From: Lodderomyces elongisporus
Taxonomy: Eukaryota > Ascomycota > Pichiomycetes > Serinales > Debaryomycetaceae
Assembly: GCF_030384665.1 (NCBI RefSeq)
Contig: NC_083675.1
Span: 430,001-494,000, forward strand
Direction: 5' to 3'
Length of the DNA stretch: 64,000 bases
The first letter of the stretch is position 1, and every line of letters begins with the position of its first letter. The position numbers were made by a program, and so were the translations under genes. The notes below the pieces were generated by a model that searched no databases, was not told the DNA's origin, and saw only the letters and a program-made list of their open reading frames with translations. Shown in pieces: positions 30,701-41,116 of this stretch.

Positions 30701-32726
30701 GAGTGGATATGTTCTAGAGGTTGGTTGTTGATGAAAAGAAAAAGAAAAAGAAAAAGAAAAAAACTGGTTAAAGTTATAATCATTTCTAATTTTCTTTCTT
30801 TTTTCCTTTTTTCTATTTTTTTTTCTCAATCGGGCGTTTGGGTCAAAGGCTGGTTCTCTGACCAAAGACGTGTACTTATTAGTCATTAATGAATGTTATT
30901 GAAAGATTTGCGAACTTTTATATTTCTATTTTTTTCAAACTTTGCTGTAGCCTGCCTCTTTTGTTTTGAAATTGTTCTTTATTGTTCTTTTTCAATTACA
31001 TGTACTCTTGCAATTTCATATTCATATTTTGCATGCTATTAATGTTCATTCTTTCAGTGTCTTTCCCTAGTTAAAACCCTCTCTATAAAATAACATAAGC
31101 GTGTTTTTTGCAAATAATAATGACGAGGCTTATCGTGGACAATTGTTAGCACGAGAATCTACCTCTACAGTGTACACAAATTGTGTATAAATTGTGTTGT
31201 TGTTCTTTTCTTTTTTTGTGTAAGTTCAAAATACAATAAAGTATCAGAGTTGCAAATCGCTTTAAGCATTTGCGCTTTGTTGTTCTTTTTTTCTTTTTCA
31301 ATTTATTTATTTTCATGTTGATGATTACTCATCCAAAAGGCACCATCAAGACAAAGCAGTTTACTGTTTTGCAATATATTGTTTTAATTGCTTGTTGTAA
31401 TTTATTAATGAATGTGGTTTGCTATGCTAGTTGAACCTGGTGCTGACATTTAGAAAAGAGCCACTGTTTCTTTTAAAGTTTCTCCTAATTTTCTTTTTTG
31501 GGGTTCTACACAATCTGGGTTTTTATGTATGAGAATTTGAATTGCTTGATTGATTGGGTATGAAAAAAAGAGTCTTTCCTTTTCATTTTTTTGGTTTCCG
31601 ATTTGTCATAACTTAGACTAGTTTATATGATCTGCAGCTATATGATTCACGAATTGGCCAGAAATGTTGTGTTAGCATGTTTTATTACTGATGTTTTAAT
31701 AAAAATATGAAAAACACACTTGATAGTTTTTTTCCCTTTTTTTTGGAATCTTGGTATATACGAGAAATCCATAGTTCAGTTGTAAGGTCTTTCACAAACA
31801 GACAGTTTAAGAGCCGCTAGCAATTTTGGGTAGTTTTGGGATATATAGATGGAAATTGTTGGAACAAGAGATGAAGAAATATCAAAGATGAGTTTTTTGG
31901 GGGATGAGAGGGGGGGGGAGAGAGAGAAGAGGAACAGGAAGAGGTTATTACTCCATTGTGCTTTGTGTATGATTAATTTATACTTCCTTATATTGTCTTT
32001 TCCTTTTGGTTTATTGGATAAAGAATAAGTATAGCTCTATTTCATCACGAGTAATGGTGTTAATACTGCTGTTCAACTATCGCTCCTACTAATACTGGTG
32101 ATACACTCTCACCAGAAGAGAAAAAAAAAAAGTAAAATATACTTTGATTACTCATCCATGCACTCTTTCGTATAATTCCTTTTTTTTTTTTATTTTTATA
32201 TACTTTTTGAGATATCCAAACACTTATTCATTGATTTACATACTCTCTAAGTAGAATTGATTCCATAGCCGTGTGAGATGCTAATTGGCAAAAACAAGGG
32301 GAGTAGGAAAAGGAATAGCAGTACTTTAATTTCCGTTTTTTATATTGAATTTTCCATTTTCGTAGCTAACGATACTTGTTTTTATTTGTCATGACTTCTT
32401 TTTTTTTTTCTTTTTTTTTTTAATTTTATTATTGCAAAATCAAACATAAAGTAAATATAAAAAAAGAAAGATGGTTAATAAACAAGTATATAGAAACAGG
32501 CTGACTAATAAGCTATATCCTTGTTTGCAATTCAATTGAGTTATAAGGATTGCTAAAAGTATAAAAGGTGGGTGCAAATTCTCCTTTTCCACCACCCACA
32601 AGCATTCACTACTACTTCACTAGCAATTAATTCTTAATAGAAGAAGCAAGTTTATTACAAATCTATACTATCTAGTTGCACCTACACCAAGCAAAACCAA
32701 AGAAAAGTGAAACTACAATTGAAACA
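30701..32726. other. Intergenic region between the transporter and the small 71-aa gene
   Basis: 2 kb with no gene seen. It has a GAAAAA repeat right after the transporter stop (30733-30762), many T runs and plain AT-rich DNA. A strong-looking promoter with a TATA box lies at the right end. Confidence 0.6.
32560..32566 (+). promoter_or_regulatory. TATA box of the small 71-aa gene
   Basis: TATAAAA is followed by an inverted repeat GTGGGT (32568-32573) / ACCCAC (32594-32599) and an A/C-rich leader. This is the form of promoter seen at highly expressed or stress-induced yeast genes. The ATG lies 160 bp on. Confidence 0.5.
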
Positions 32727-32942
32727 ATGTCGAGTTTAAAGAAAACAGAATCATACAATGAATCAATTAGATCTACCACATCAACATTGAACACCATCAA
32801 AACTAAGTCTCAAAGTTTGTTGGAGAAGTTAAAGAGTACAAAGACAGGTACGAAGACAGGTACAAAGAAGAATGTAGGAGAAAACGGTATGAATTCAGGT
32901 ACACAATCAGAAGCAAGAGCTACTTATTTTGCATTGAGATAG
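32727..32942 (+). CDS. Small hydrophilic protein of unknown function
   Basis: 71 aa from the first ATG (MSSLKKTESYNESIR...) to TAG. It is rich in Ser, Thr and Lys, with no membrane segment or signal peptide. A short amphipathic stretch (TKSQSLLEKLKSTKTG) lies mid-protein, and a doubled TKTGTK is encoded by a small DNA duplication. The C-terminus is SEARATYFALR. The ATG sits in an A-rich context (AAACAATG), after a TATA box and an ordered leader, which favours a real, well-expressed gene. I do not recognise the family. It could be a stress-induced protein, but nothing proves that. Confidence 0.6.
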   Translation: MSSLKKTESYNESIRSTTSTLNTIKTKSQSLLEKLKSTKTGTKTGTKKNVGENGMNSGTQSEARATYFALR

Positions 32943-34426
32943 TATTTGAGGAAGGGAAAGATGAGGGTAAAGGAAGCTAGACCAGATGCAAAGAGTATAC
33001 CAATTGGGCTGGATCCCAAAGGTTTGGTGAAGAGGGGATAATAATAATATAAGGCAATAACAAAGGAGTAGAAGAGAAAAAGAAAGATCATAATGGAAAA
33101 AAAAAAAACACGGAGACGGGGGGAACGGAGGATGGAAATGGAGGATGGAAACGGAGGATGATAACGGAGGATGGAAACGGAGGATGGAAACGGAGAATTG
33201 GAAAAGAGGTTGACTATTCATAATCCTCCTCCACATCCACTCCAAAAGTCGGACCCAATAAATTTATTTTGTTTTACATTCTTACAGTTTGCTTGTATTC
33301 AACTTCTTATCCCTTATTGAGAGTTAACTTTATAGATTACACCTTTATTTATGTACTTTCATTGTTCAATCAAGTCCACCATCTATTCTGCTTAAAACAC
33401 AAACTGTAGAACAAATTGTAGAACAAACTGTAGAACAAATTGTAACAAAAGCTGTAACACTTATTTTAAACCTTGTAATCTTTTTGTTCCTAACTATTTA
33501 GCCAAACAATTGGCCACAATTTTTGATTTCACACCTCCCCTCTCAACATCAGTTTATTTTGCCAAGTCTTGTCCTGGCCATATTTTTTACGAAGACTAAT
33601 GTTTCAGCCGCACAGAGTACAGATCTACTAAAAACATTTTGCACGTGCTTATGGTCCTAAACTACTACACCAAGTGAAGATGAATCGATAAACTCCCCCC
33701 CTTTTTTTTTTTTTGTTTTTTTTGGTATTCCTTTCTATCTTTATTTATTCTCTGCTTAAATGTCTTTCTTCGCAAAAGAGATGCCCCGGATTGCCGGATC
33801 TTTTGTTTAAAACACACATACAGACAAAAGTCAATTGTTTGAGTTTTGAAACGGGGAAAAAACAAATTACAGAAACTGGGGATAGACAAGTTTCTTTATT
33901 TTCTTAAAGAATAGGAGAAAGGAAGAACCAATCAAGAGGACTCTACTTGGTCTCATAACTCAAAAATTCCTCATTCTACAATTTCTATCGCTTATAAGCA
34001 ACTCTTTCTTTTTCTATATAACCGAAAATAGAGCCCAACAATAACCTTTTCTCTCCCCCGTTCTTCTCCCCTCTGTTGCCGATACAATAAGTTTTTTCTC
34101 GTTTCTCTCTACTTTAAATTTTTCTATTTTTTTATTTTTTTATTTTTTATTTTTTTATTTTTTTATTTTTTTCCATACTTTCTTTCACGGGTTTCTCCGC
34201 TCGTCCCTGCGAGTCTGTACTCCGCAAACATTACTCATACACTTTTTTTTTCTTCAACTACATCTTGCTGATTCTGATTTTTTTCCTTTCCCTTTTTAAT
34301 TCTTTTACTAAAACAAACTTGGGGAACAAAATAAATTAATACCAGTTGACCTCTTTTTCTTTTTCTTTTTCTTTTGCATTTCCCTTTTCCTTTTTTTTTT
34401 CCATCTTTCAACTATCCACGTTATCA
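32943..34426. other. Intergenic region before the aminotransferase gene
   Basis: No gene is seen. It holds a 14-bp minisatellite at about 33125-33197, a GTAGAACAAA/TTGTAGAACAAACT repeat at about 33404-33450, T-rich blocks at 33700-33722 and 34115-34175 (TTTTTTATTT repeats), and a TTTTTC/TTTTCT-rich leader just before the ATG at 34427. Confidence 0.6.
33125..33197. repeat. GGAGGATGGAAAC minisatellite
   Basis: About five imperfect tandem copies of a 13-15 bp unit (CGGAGGATGGAAA) lie 180 bp downstream of the small 71-aa gene. Confidence 0.85.
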
Positions 34427-36106
34427 ATGTCATCATCAACATCAAATAGCTTTCACGAGGATTCAGAAAACGGCCAAGAGTCGGTGTTGGAATTCGAAAG
34501 ATTGGAATCCACATTGCCTCCTGCATTGAGGAGATCTGCATCTTCATTGCTTGAAGTTATCCAGTCGAATGGTACTCCCCCAGCATCACCAAGCGACCCA
34601 CAAACCCATGATGCCTCAATCCAATCGCCAGTGCCACAACATCTCAGAGACTTGCCACACCAACAAGTGCCAGTATACCAAACAGTCCCAGGAAGAAACA
34701 CTGCTCCTACACCAAACTTGAAAGACAAGAGCCACCGCCAACATGTGATCAATAAGCTTTCCAAATCAGAAAACGGAAGAGAAGCATCACCCATCCCAAT
34801 ACCAAAACCAAAATTCAACGAAAACATTTATAAGCCGGCAATGAACTCTAAACAATCCTCAACCGGAGTGTTGTGGGCCACAGAAAGAGCCCAAGAGTAT
34901 GGTTACGACTCTGAGCACGTTGGAGAATGGGCAAATTTGGGTCAAGGTGCACCAGAACACGGTGACACCATTCCAGGCTCATTCCCCAGACCCAAAACCA
35001 TTCTGGTCCCTGATGCCTCAAAAGAGTATGCTCCAACTGCCGGTATAAAGCAATTGCGAGAAGCGGTGGCCAACTACTACAATGTGACATATAGACAGAA
35101 TAAGCAGAGCAAGTACACATACAAAAATGTATGTATTGTTCCCGGAGGCAGAGCAGGTTTAACAAGAATTGCCTCAATCATCAGTGACTGCTACTTGTCC
35201 TTCTTCCTTCCAGATTATACTGCATACGCAGAGATGTTATCGTTGTTTAAGAACTTTTCGCCCATCCCAGTGCCATTGAAAGAAGCAGACAATTACGAAA
35301 TGCATTTAAAGATGATCAAGGAGGAATTGACACGTGGTGTTAGTGCACTTCTCACATCGAATCCAAGAAACCCAACTGGCCGTTGCATGAAGCCAGAACA
35401 ATTGCAACTATTACACCAAATGTGTCGAGAAAAGTGTCTCTTGATTATGGATGAGTTTTATTCCCATTATTACTATGACGATGGATGTACTGGTTCCTCA
35501 ATAAGTTCAGCTGAATACGTTGAAGATGTCAACCGTGACCCAGTACTCATCCTCAATGGTCTCACAAAGGCATTCAGATTACCAGGCTGGAGAATATGTT
35601 GGATTCTCGGCCCCGAAGAATATATCAACAACTTGTCCTCAGCAGGTTCCTTCCTCGATGGAGGATCCAACGCTCCTTTCCAATACGTTGCCATTGACTT
35701 TCTCGAGCCATTAAAGGTCAAGAATGAAATGCGCGCATTACAACTCCACTTTAAGATGAAGCGTGACTACATCATTGGAAGATTATCAAAGATGGGCTTC
35801 CATTTCAATGAAAAGAATACACCAAACTCAACATTCTACCTCTGGTTGAACTTGTCGCATTTGCCTGGGAAATTAAGCAACTGTCTTGGATTCTTCCATG
35901 AATGTTTGCACGAAAAAGTGATTGTTGTTCCAGGCTTTTTCTTCTTAATCAACCCACAGAACTTGAGCCACTTGGAAGAAGTTATCTGGTATAATTACGT
36001 AAGAATCAGTTACGGCCCTGAGTTACACCATTTGGAGAATGGTATGGACGGCATTGAAAGGATATTACATAGATTTGGCTGCTTGCCATACGACTTGAAA
36101 GAGTAA
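34427..36106 (+). CDS. PLP-dependent aminotransferase, class I/II fold
   Basis: 559 aa from the first in-frame ATG (MSSSTSNSFHEDSE). The frame is open further upstream but has no earlier ATG, and that part is a pyrimidine-rich leader. The N-terminal ~150 residues are Ser/Pro/Gln-rich and probably disordered. The catalytic part starts near 160 and shows LGQGAPEHGD, PGGRAGLTR, SNPRNPTGR (substrate/PLP site), MDEFYSHYYYD (the Asp that holds the PLP nitrogen) and NGLTKAFRLPGWRICW. In that last motif Lys381 should form the Schiff base. RISYG near the end carries the carboxylate-binding Arg. The substrate is unknown. The long N-terminal extension sets it apart from Aro8-type enzymes. Confidence 0.88.
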   Translation: MSSSTSNSFHEDSENGQESVLEFERLESTLPPALRRSASSLLEVIQSNGTPPASPSDPQTHDASIQSPVPQHLRDLPHQQVPVYQTVPGRNTAPTPNLKDKSHRQHVINKLSKSENGREASPIPIPKPKFNENIYKPAMNSKQSSTGVLWATERAQEYGYDSEHVGEWANLGQGAPEHGDTIPGSFPRPKTILVPDASKEYAPTAGIKQLREAVANYYNVTYRQNKQSKYTYKNVCIVPGGRAGLTRIASIISDCYLSFFLPDYTAYAEMLSLFKNFSPIPVPLKEADNYEMHLKMIKEELTRGVSALLTSNPRNPTGRCMKPEQLQLLHQMCREKCLLIMDEFYSHYYYDDGCTGSSISSAEYVEDVNRDPVLILNGLTKAFRLPGWRICWILGPEEYINNLSSAGSFLDGGSNAPFQYVAIDFLEPLKVKNEMRALQLHFKMKRDYIIGRLSKMGFHFNEKNTPNSTFYLWLNLSHLPGKLSNCLGFFHECLHEKVIVVPGFFFLINPQNLSHLEEVIWYNYVRISYGPELHHLENGMDGIERILHRFGCLPYDLKE

Positions 36107-36567
36107 TAATAAACAAACAAAAATTAGGAGAAACATTGAAAAAAAAGAAAAAAGAAAAAAAACAACCAAAAACTAAAACTAAAAGCGGTAAAGACTCTAA
36201 GTATGGAAAGGAATATGGAAATAAATGGGCTGTCATTATATGTTACTATATATGTATATGTTTTCTGATGTAGTTGGTTGGTTGGTTAATAATTGAAGAG
36301 AAAATGCGGGGGAGAATACGTTTTGTTGAGGGTACCGCGTAAGTAATTAACCTAGGCTCCAGAAAGCAAAAAAAAAAAATAATATTATATATTTATATAT
36401 TTATATTAAAAAAAGAAAATTTATAAAAAGCGCAAACCAAATTAGCAACAGATTTTCCTTTCCCTATTTTCTTTCCTTTCCCCCCCCCTTTTTTCTCTTG
36501 ATCTTATATTCAATTCATAAACCAACAATAACAGCATAGTGTTAAAAATTTAAAAGAAGTTATAGAG
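36107..36567. other. Intergenic region, aminotransferase 3' end to NTE1 promoter
   Basis: 460 bp with no gene seen. It contains A-rich DNA, a GTTG repeat near 36270-36285, a palindromic TA-rich block near 36382-36410 and a C run at 36481-36487. Confidence 0.6.
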
Positions 36568-39500
36568 ATGGAAGAAGAATTGGCTATAGAGGATCTACCG
36601 AGATTGACTGGAACAGTGTCTCTGAATAATGGACTCTTGCATTCAATCTATAATGAAACCACTGTATTCAAGATACTCCGATGGTCGTTGGTTGAGATCC
36701 CTAAATACATTCTCAAGCTCATGTCCAAAAACCTTGAGATTAACTTGAACGTATCGTCAATCTTGATAATAACATTGTTGATAGCAGCCGGGATCTTGGT
36801 CATTGTGCGATACAAGTTTCTCACCGGCTATTCCGAGGATATTAAAAAAGGCGGCAGCAATGCCAACACCAAGGCATTGGGCCAACAAAGTACAAACTAC
36901 CCCAAGTCGACATCGTCTGGTCTCTTTGTTGAAAAGAGCAAGGACAAGAAGCCAAGCAACTACCTCGACGAGTTCCTCATGGCAATCAAGGTATTTGGGT
37001 ACTTGGACAAACAAGTTTTTCACGAATTGACGAAAAGCATGACGACACAGAAATTGTCGCGCGACGAAGTCATGTGTCTTGATGAAAAGATTGGATTTCT
37101 GATTGTGGTAGAGGGAACTGCTCAAGTGTATACCAAGGTGACGAAAAAGAGTAATCGAAACAAGTATGATGAACTCGGCCAAAATGGAAGGGACGAGGGA
37201 GAAGAAGCTGATGAAGATGATGAAGAAGAAGAAAAAGAAGTAGGAGATGATGGTGATGATGAAATGGACGTAGAAGCAATGAGAAATAGAGGCAATGGCA
37301 CAAAGAATGGGAAAATGCATGGGCTAGATACTGACAATTTTGAAGAGAATGATGATTTTCTTAAACTCGGCGAGCAAAATTACCAGTTGCTCAATGAAGT
37401 GAAAAGCGGTGCTGCATTGAGCTCGCTAATATCTACACTAGACTTGTTCAAGCCTCTCAAGTCGGAATCGACACTGACACCACTTGACTCTATGGGCAGT
37501 GGCGTGTCATTAAACCTTGACTACTTGGACAGAGCTGGCGCTAGATTAAAAGCTCTTGAGAATGACAGCGATGCCGATACAAGAGACTCAACGTATCCAG
37601 ATATTATAGTTCGACCAAAAAAGAAAAAGCACAGTGACACAATCACCGTTGCCATTATCCCGCAGTCAGCTTTTGAAAGGGTGCAAATGAAGTACCCCAA
37701 ATCCACGTCGCATATAGTGACCATGGTATTAACCAGATTGTATAAAGTAACAATGACCACAATCCACAACTATCTTGGACTCACTGGTGAGATCTTCAAG
37801 CTGGAAATTGAATTGAACAAGTCGTGTGAGTTGGGTTTACCAAGGTACTTGGTAGATGGATTGATTGAAAGGTTGAGCCAAGGAGGCAGCAACGAGAGGA
37901 AACAACAGGCCAAACATTTCCGAAGAAGTCCCCTCGAGAGGACGCAATCGAGATACGTGTTACTAAACTCACGTGTAAAGAGTAATAATCCCGGGGATTT
38001 GCTTTCCTCTGTGCCGATTTCTCGTGATGATCCTAAATTAAGAGTCAACAAGTCATCAGCACCTACGTTGGTTGATGGAAGCAACAGAATAAACTTTACA
38101 GATAATATTGAAGAAACTGAGGAAAACTCGTTGAGGATTGCCATAATTGAAAACATTTTCAAAATCGTGGGCATTAATGAAGCGCAAAACTTGCCACACG
38201 AACAAGCTCCGTTTAGAAGTTTGAATTCCTCGGCAAATAGTTCCTCTATAGCTTTAAACAGTCCTGGATACTTTTCACCAAACTTACCAGCTACAACTGG
38301 AAGACACCACAATGTGCTCAAGTTTAGTTCCAATGACTCGTTGATGAACACAATTAGTCTTTCACAGCTAAAGTCGCAAAAAACACACTCTATAAGCCGG
38401 GGATCAACAACCCAGAAACAACTATACAAAAGAAGGAACCCAATAACCGAGATGAATATCAAGGATGCATTTGCAAAAGTGATGGAACTCAAGTACATTG
38501 AACCAAACACCACGGTGGTGCAGCAAAACTCGGTATTTTGCGGTCTCTATTATGTCATTAACGGTTCTTTAGAGGTTCACTATAAGCAAGCCGAGACTTA
38601 TTCGAAATCGGCAACTTCAAAACACGTGTACACGGTTGGTGCTGGAGGAATTGCAGGCTACATGTCGTGCGTTGTGGGATTTCGTTCTTTGGTTTCGATA
38701 AAGACGCCTAAAAAGACAGGAGCAGTTGTTGCCTATATTGCCAAAAATGATTATAATCAGTTGCTTGATAAATTCTATTTCTTGCAGCTCCCAATGGCTA
38801 CGAAGCTAAAGAGTTTGTTATCAAAGCAGGTGATGACTATAGACTATGCGCTAGAATGGTGCCATATACCTGCAGGAAATGTGCTTTGTTCGCAAGGTGA
38901 TTTGGCAAATGGGTTTCATGTTGTGTTGAGTGGTAGATTCAGAGTAGTTCGTAAGGAAAAGAGAAAGGGCTCAAATAGAGACGAAGTCAAGGTACTCGGC
39001 GAGTATGGACATGGTGAATCCATTGGTGAAGTTGAAGTGCTTACAGCCTCAAGACGGTCCAACTCACTAATAGCAGTGAGAGACTCTGAGACGGCAAGGA
39101 TCCCAAGAACATTGTTTGAGATTCTTTCCTTTCAAAATCCTTCAATTATGGTTAAAGTGTCTCGACTTGTAGCGTCAAAGGTGCTTTCTTCGGAAAAGAC
39201 CTTGAGTCAAGCAACGCATAGTTTCATCACTTCCAGCAGCAATGAGAGTTTCATCTCGGCAGATTACAAAACTATTACAATACTACCAACGGTTTCAGGA
39301 TTGCCAGTTCGTGATTTTGCCGATAAGCTAGTGCATTCATTAAAGGCTATTGGCCGCAATGTTATAGCATTGGATCAAGCGCTGACTTTGACACATTTAG
39401 GAAGGCATGCTTTTGATGAGAGTTTGGTGAGATTGAAATTGTCTGGGTACTTTGCATACTTGGAAGAAGAATACGAAACGGTGGTATATATCTGTGATAC

Positions 39501-40899
39501 ACCAGTGCAGTCAAACTGGACGTCAACATGTATCTCGCAAGGAGATTGTGTATTGTTGCTTGCTGATGCTGACGATCAATATACGGCATCATCAGTCGGC
39601 GAGTATGAGCAGTTGTTGATAAAGATGAAAACCACAGCACGAACTGATTTGTGCTTGATCCATCAAGAAAAATTTGTTGTTTCTGGATCCACAAGTCGTT
39701 GGTTGAAGAATAGAATGTGGGTGCAAGGCCATCATCACATACAGATGTACATTGAACGTAATAATGAGACCATTGGGCCTGGAAAAAAGTCGTTCATCAA
39801 TGAGATGGCTGCAAAGTTTGTGCAAAACAAATCTTTGATCTCCAAATTTGAAGAGGCAAGAAGCAAAGCTTTGAGTTGGAGAAGAGAAGAGCAGCTGAAG
39901 GACTTGACCTTGGGGTCTCACAAGAGTGATTTCTTGCGTTTAGCCAGAATCCTCTCGAACGAAGCGGTAGGACTTGTGCTCGGCGGTGGAGGATCAAGAG
40001 GAATATCCCACGTTGGTGTTGTGACGGCACTCGAGAGACACGGAATACCGGTTGATCTTATTGGCGGTACATCAATAGGATCATTTGTTGGTGGTCTCTA
40101 TGCTAAGGACTACAATATTGTATCTATCTATGGGCGAGCAAAGAAGTTCTCCAAGCGAGTATCATCAGTCTGGCGTATGATTTTTGACCTTACATACCCC
40201 GTGACTTCGTACATTACAGGATACGAGTTTAATAGAGGTATCTGGAAAGTGTTTGGCTTTACCGAGATTGAAGACTTTTGGATCAAATATTTCTGCAACT
40301 CAACAAACATTACAAATTCAACGATGGATATTCACGAGTCAGGATACGCATGGCGCTTTATTCGTGCTTCAATGTCTCTTGCGGGGTTGCTCCCACCCAT
40401 AGCCTTCAAAGGATGTATGCTTCTTGATGGCGGATATTTGGACAATCTACCAGTGATGGAGATGAAGCGTCGTGGTGCCAAGCATATCTTTGCAGTTGAC
40501 GTTGGTTCAGTTGATGACCGTACCCCAATGGACTATGGTGATACCTTGAGTGGATTTTGGGTCGTATTCAACAAGTGGAATCCATTCTCGAAGCACCCCA
40601 ATGTTCCAAACATGATGGATATCCAGTTGCGTTTGGCATATGTCGCCAGTGTTAACGCCTTAGAAGAGGCGAAAAGGACGCCAGGTGTTTATTACTTGCG
40701 TCCACCAATTGATAACTATGCAACATTGGACTTTGGGAAATTCGATGAGATATACCAAGTTGGATTAGGGTATGCGGACAAGTTGTTCACTGAATGGGAG
40801 AATAAGAAGCAATTGCCGGAGATTGCTGGATTTGTGAAAAGGGATGGCATGCAAAATGGTGGAGAGAGGATCAAAATGTACAGAAGAAACACAATGTAG
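36568..40899 (+). CDS. NTE1: Nte1, patatin-type lysophospholipase / phospholipase B of the ER
   Basis: 1443 aa, in the range of fungal NTE1. One membrane segment lies near 62-82 (SSILIITLLIAAGILVIVRY). Cyclic-nucleotide-binding-like domains follow: one near 130-190 interrupted by an acidic insert at ~210-235, then others near 640-730 and 755-870. The C-terminal patatin domain has the oxyanion loop GGGGSRG, the nucleophile Ser1169 in GGTSIG and the partner Asp1287 in LDGGYLDN, so the Ser-Asp dyad is intact. Nte1 deacylates phosphatidylcholine to glycerophosphocholine at the ER. CTG codons occur at 178 and 412. Codon 178 lies in the conserved beta-strand of the first nucleotide-binding domain, where Ser reads well. 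It converges with PIF1. Confidence 0.96.
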   Translation: MEEELAIEDLPRLTGTVSLNNGLLHSIYNETTVFKILRWSLVEIPKYILKLMSKNLEINLNVSSILIITLLIAAGILVIVRYKFLTGYSEDIKKGGSNANTKALGQQSTNYPKSTSSGLFVEKSKDKKPSNYLDEFLMAIKVFGYLDKQVFHELTKSMTTQKLSRDEVMCLDEKIGFLIVVEGTAQVYTKVTKKSNRNKYDELGQNGRDEGEEADEDDEEEEKEVGDDGDDEMDVEAMRNRGNGTKNGKMHGLDTDNFEENDDFLKLGEQNYQLLNEVKSGAALSSLISTLDLFKPLKSESTLTPLDSMGSGVSLNLDYLDRAGARLKALENDSDADTRDSTYPDIIVRPKKKKHSDTITVAIIPQSAFERVQMKYPKSTSHIVTMVLTRLYKVTMTTIHNYLGLTGEIFKLEIELNKSCELGLPRYLVDGLIERLSQGGSNERKQQAKHFRRSPLERTQSRYVLLNSRVKSNNPGDLLSSVPISRDDPKLRVNKSSAPTLVDGSNRINFTDNIEETEENSLRIAIIENIFKIVGINEAQNLPHEQAPFRSLNSSANSSSIALNSPGYFSPNLPATTGRHHNVLKFSSNDSLMNTISLSQLKSQKTHSISRGSTTQKQLYKRRNPITEMNIKDAFAKVMELKYIEPNTTVVQQNSVFCGLYYVINGSLEVHYKQAETYSKSATSKHVYTVGAGGIAGYMSCVVGFRSLVSIKTPKKTGAVVAYIAKNDYNQLLDKFYFLQLPMATKLKSLLSKQVMTIDYALEWCHIPAGNVLCSQGDLANGFHVVLSGRFRVVRKEKRKGSNRDEVKVLGEYGHGESIGEVEVLTASRRSNSLIAVRDSETARIPRTLFEILSFQNPSIMVKVSRLVASKVLSSEKTLSQATHSFITSSSNESFISADYKTITILPTVSGLPVRDFADKLVHSLKAIGRNVIALDQALTLTHLGRHAFDESLVRLKLSGYFAYLEEEYETVVYICDTPVQSNWTSTCISQGDCVLLLADADDQYTASSVGEYEQLLIKMKTTARTDLCLIHQEKFVVSGSTSRWLKNRMWVQGHHHIQMYIERNNETIGPGKKSFINEMAAKFVQNKSLISKFEEARSKALSWRREEQLKDLTLGSHKSDFLRLARILSNEAVGLVLGGGGSRGISHVGVVTALERHGIPVDLIGGTSIGSFVGGLYAKDYNIVSIYGRAKKFSKRVSSVWRMIFDLTYPVTSYITGYEFNRGIWKVFGFTEIEDFWIKYFCNSTNITNSTMDIHESGYAWRFIRASMSLAGLLPPIAFKGCMLLDGGYLDNLPVMEMKRRGAKHIFAVDVGSVDDRTPMDYGDTLSGFWVVFNKWNPFSKHPNVPNMMDIQLRLAYVASVNALEEAKRTPGVYYLRPPIDNYATLDFGKFDEIYQVGLGYADKLFTEWENKKQLPEIAGFVKRDGMQNGGERIKMYRRNTM

Positions 40900-41116
40900 A
40901 TGAATAAAAGAAACAAACATAAAAATAAAAGTACAACAGATGGGATAGTAGAATAGAAGAAACAAAAAGTAAAAAAAAAAATACATAGATAAATAAATAA
41001 ATAGATAAACGTTTTTAATAAATTGCATTATTTAGAACAATAAAAAGAGGCAGAAAAAAATAGATAAAATGAAAGACAAAAAGACAAAAAAAAAACAAAC
41101 AAAACAATCCATTAAT

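Noticed and set aside
34346..34426. N-terminal Phe/Ser-rich extension of the aminotransferase, resembling a signal anchor
   Set aside because: It has no ATG. It is translation of the pyrimidine-rich leader upstream of the real start at 34427.
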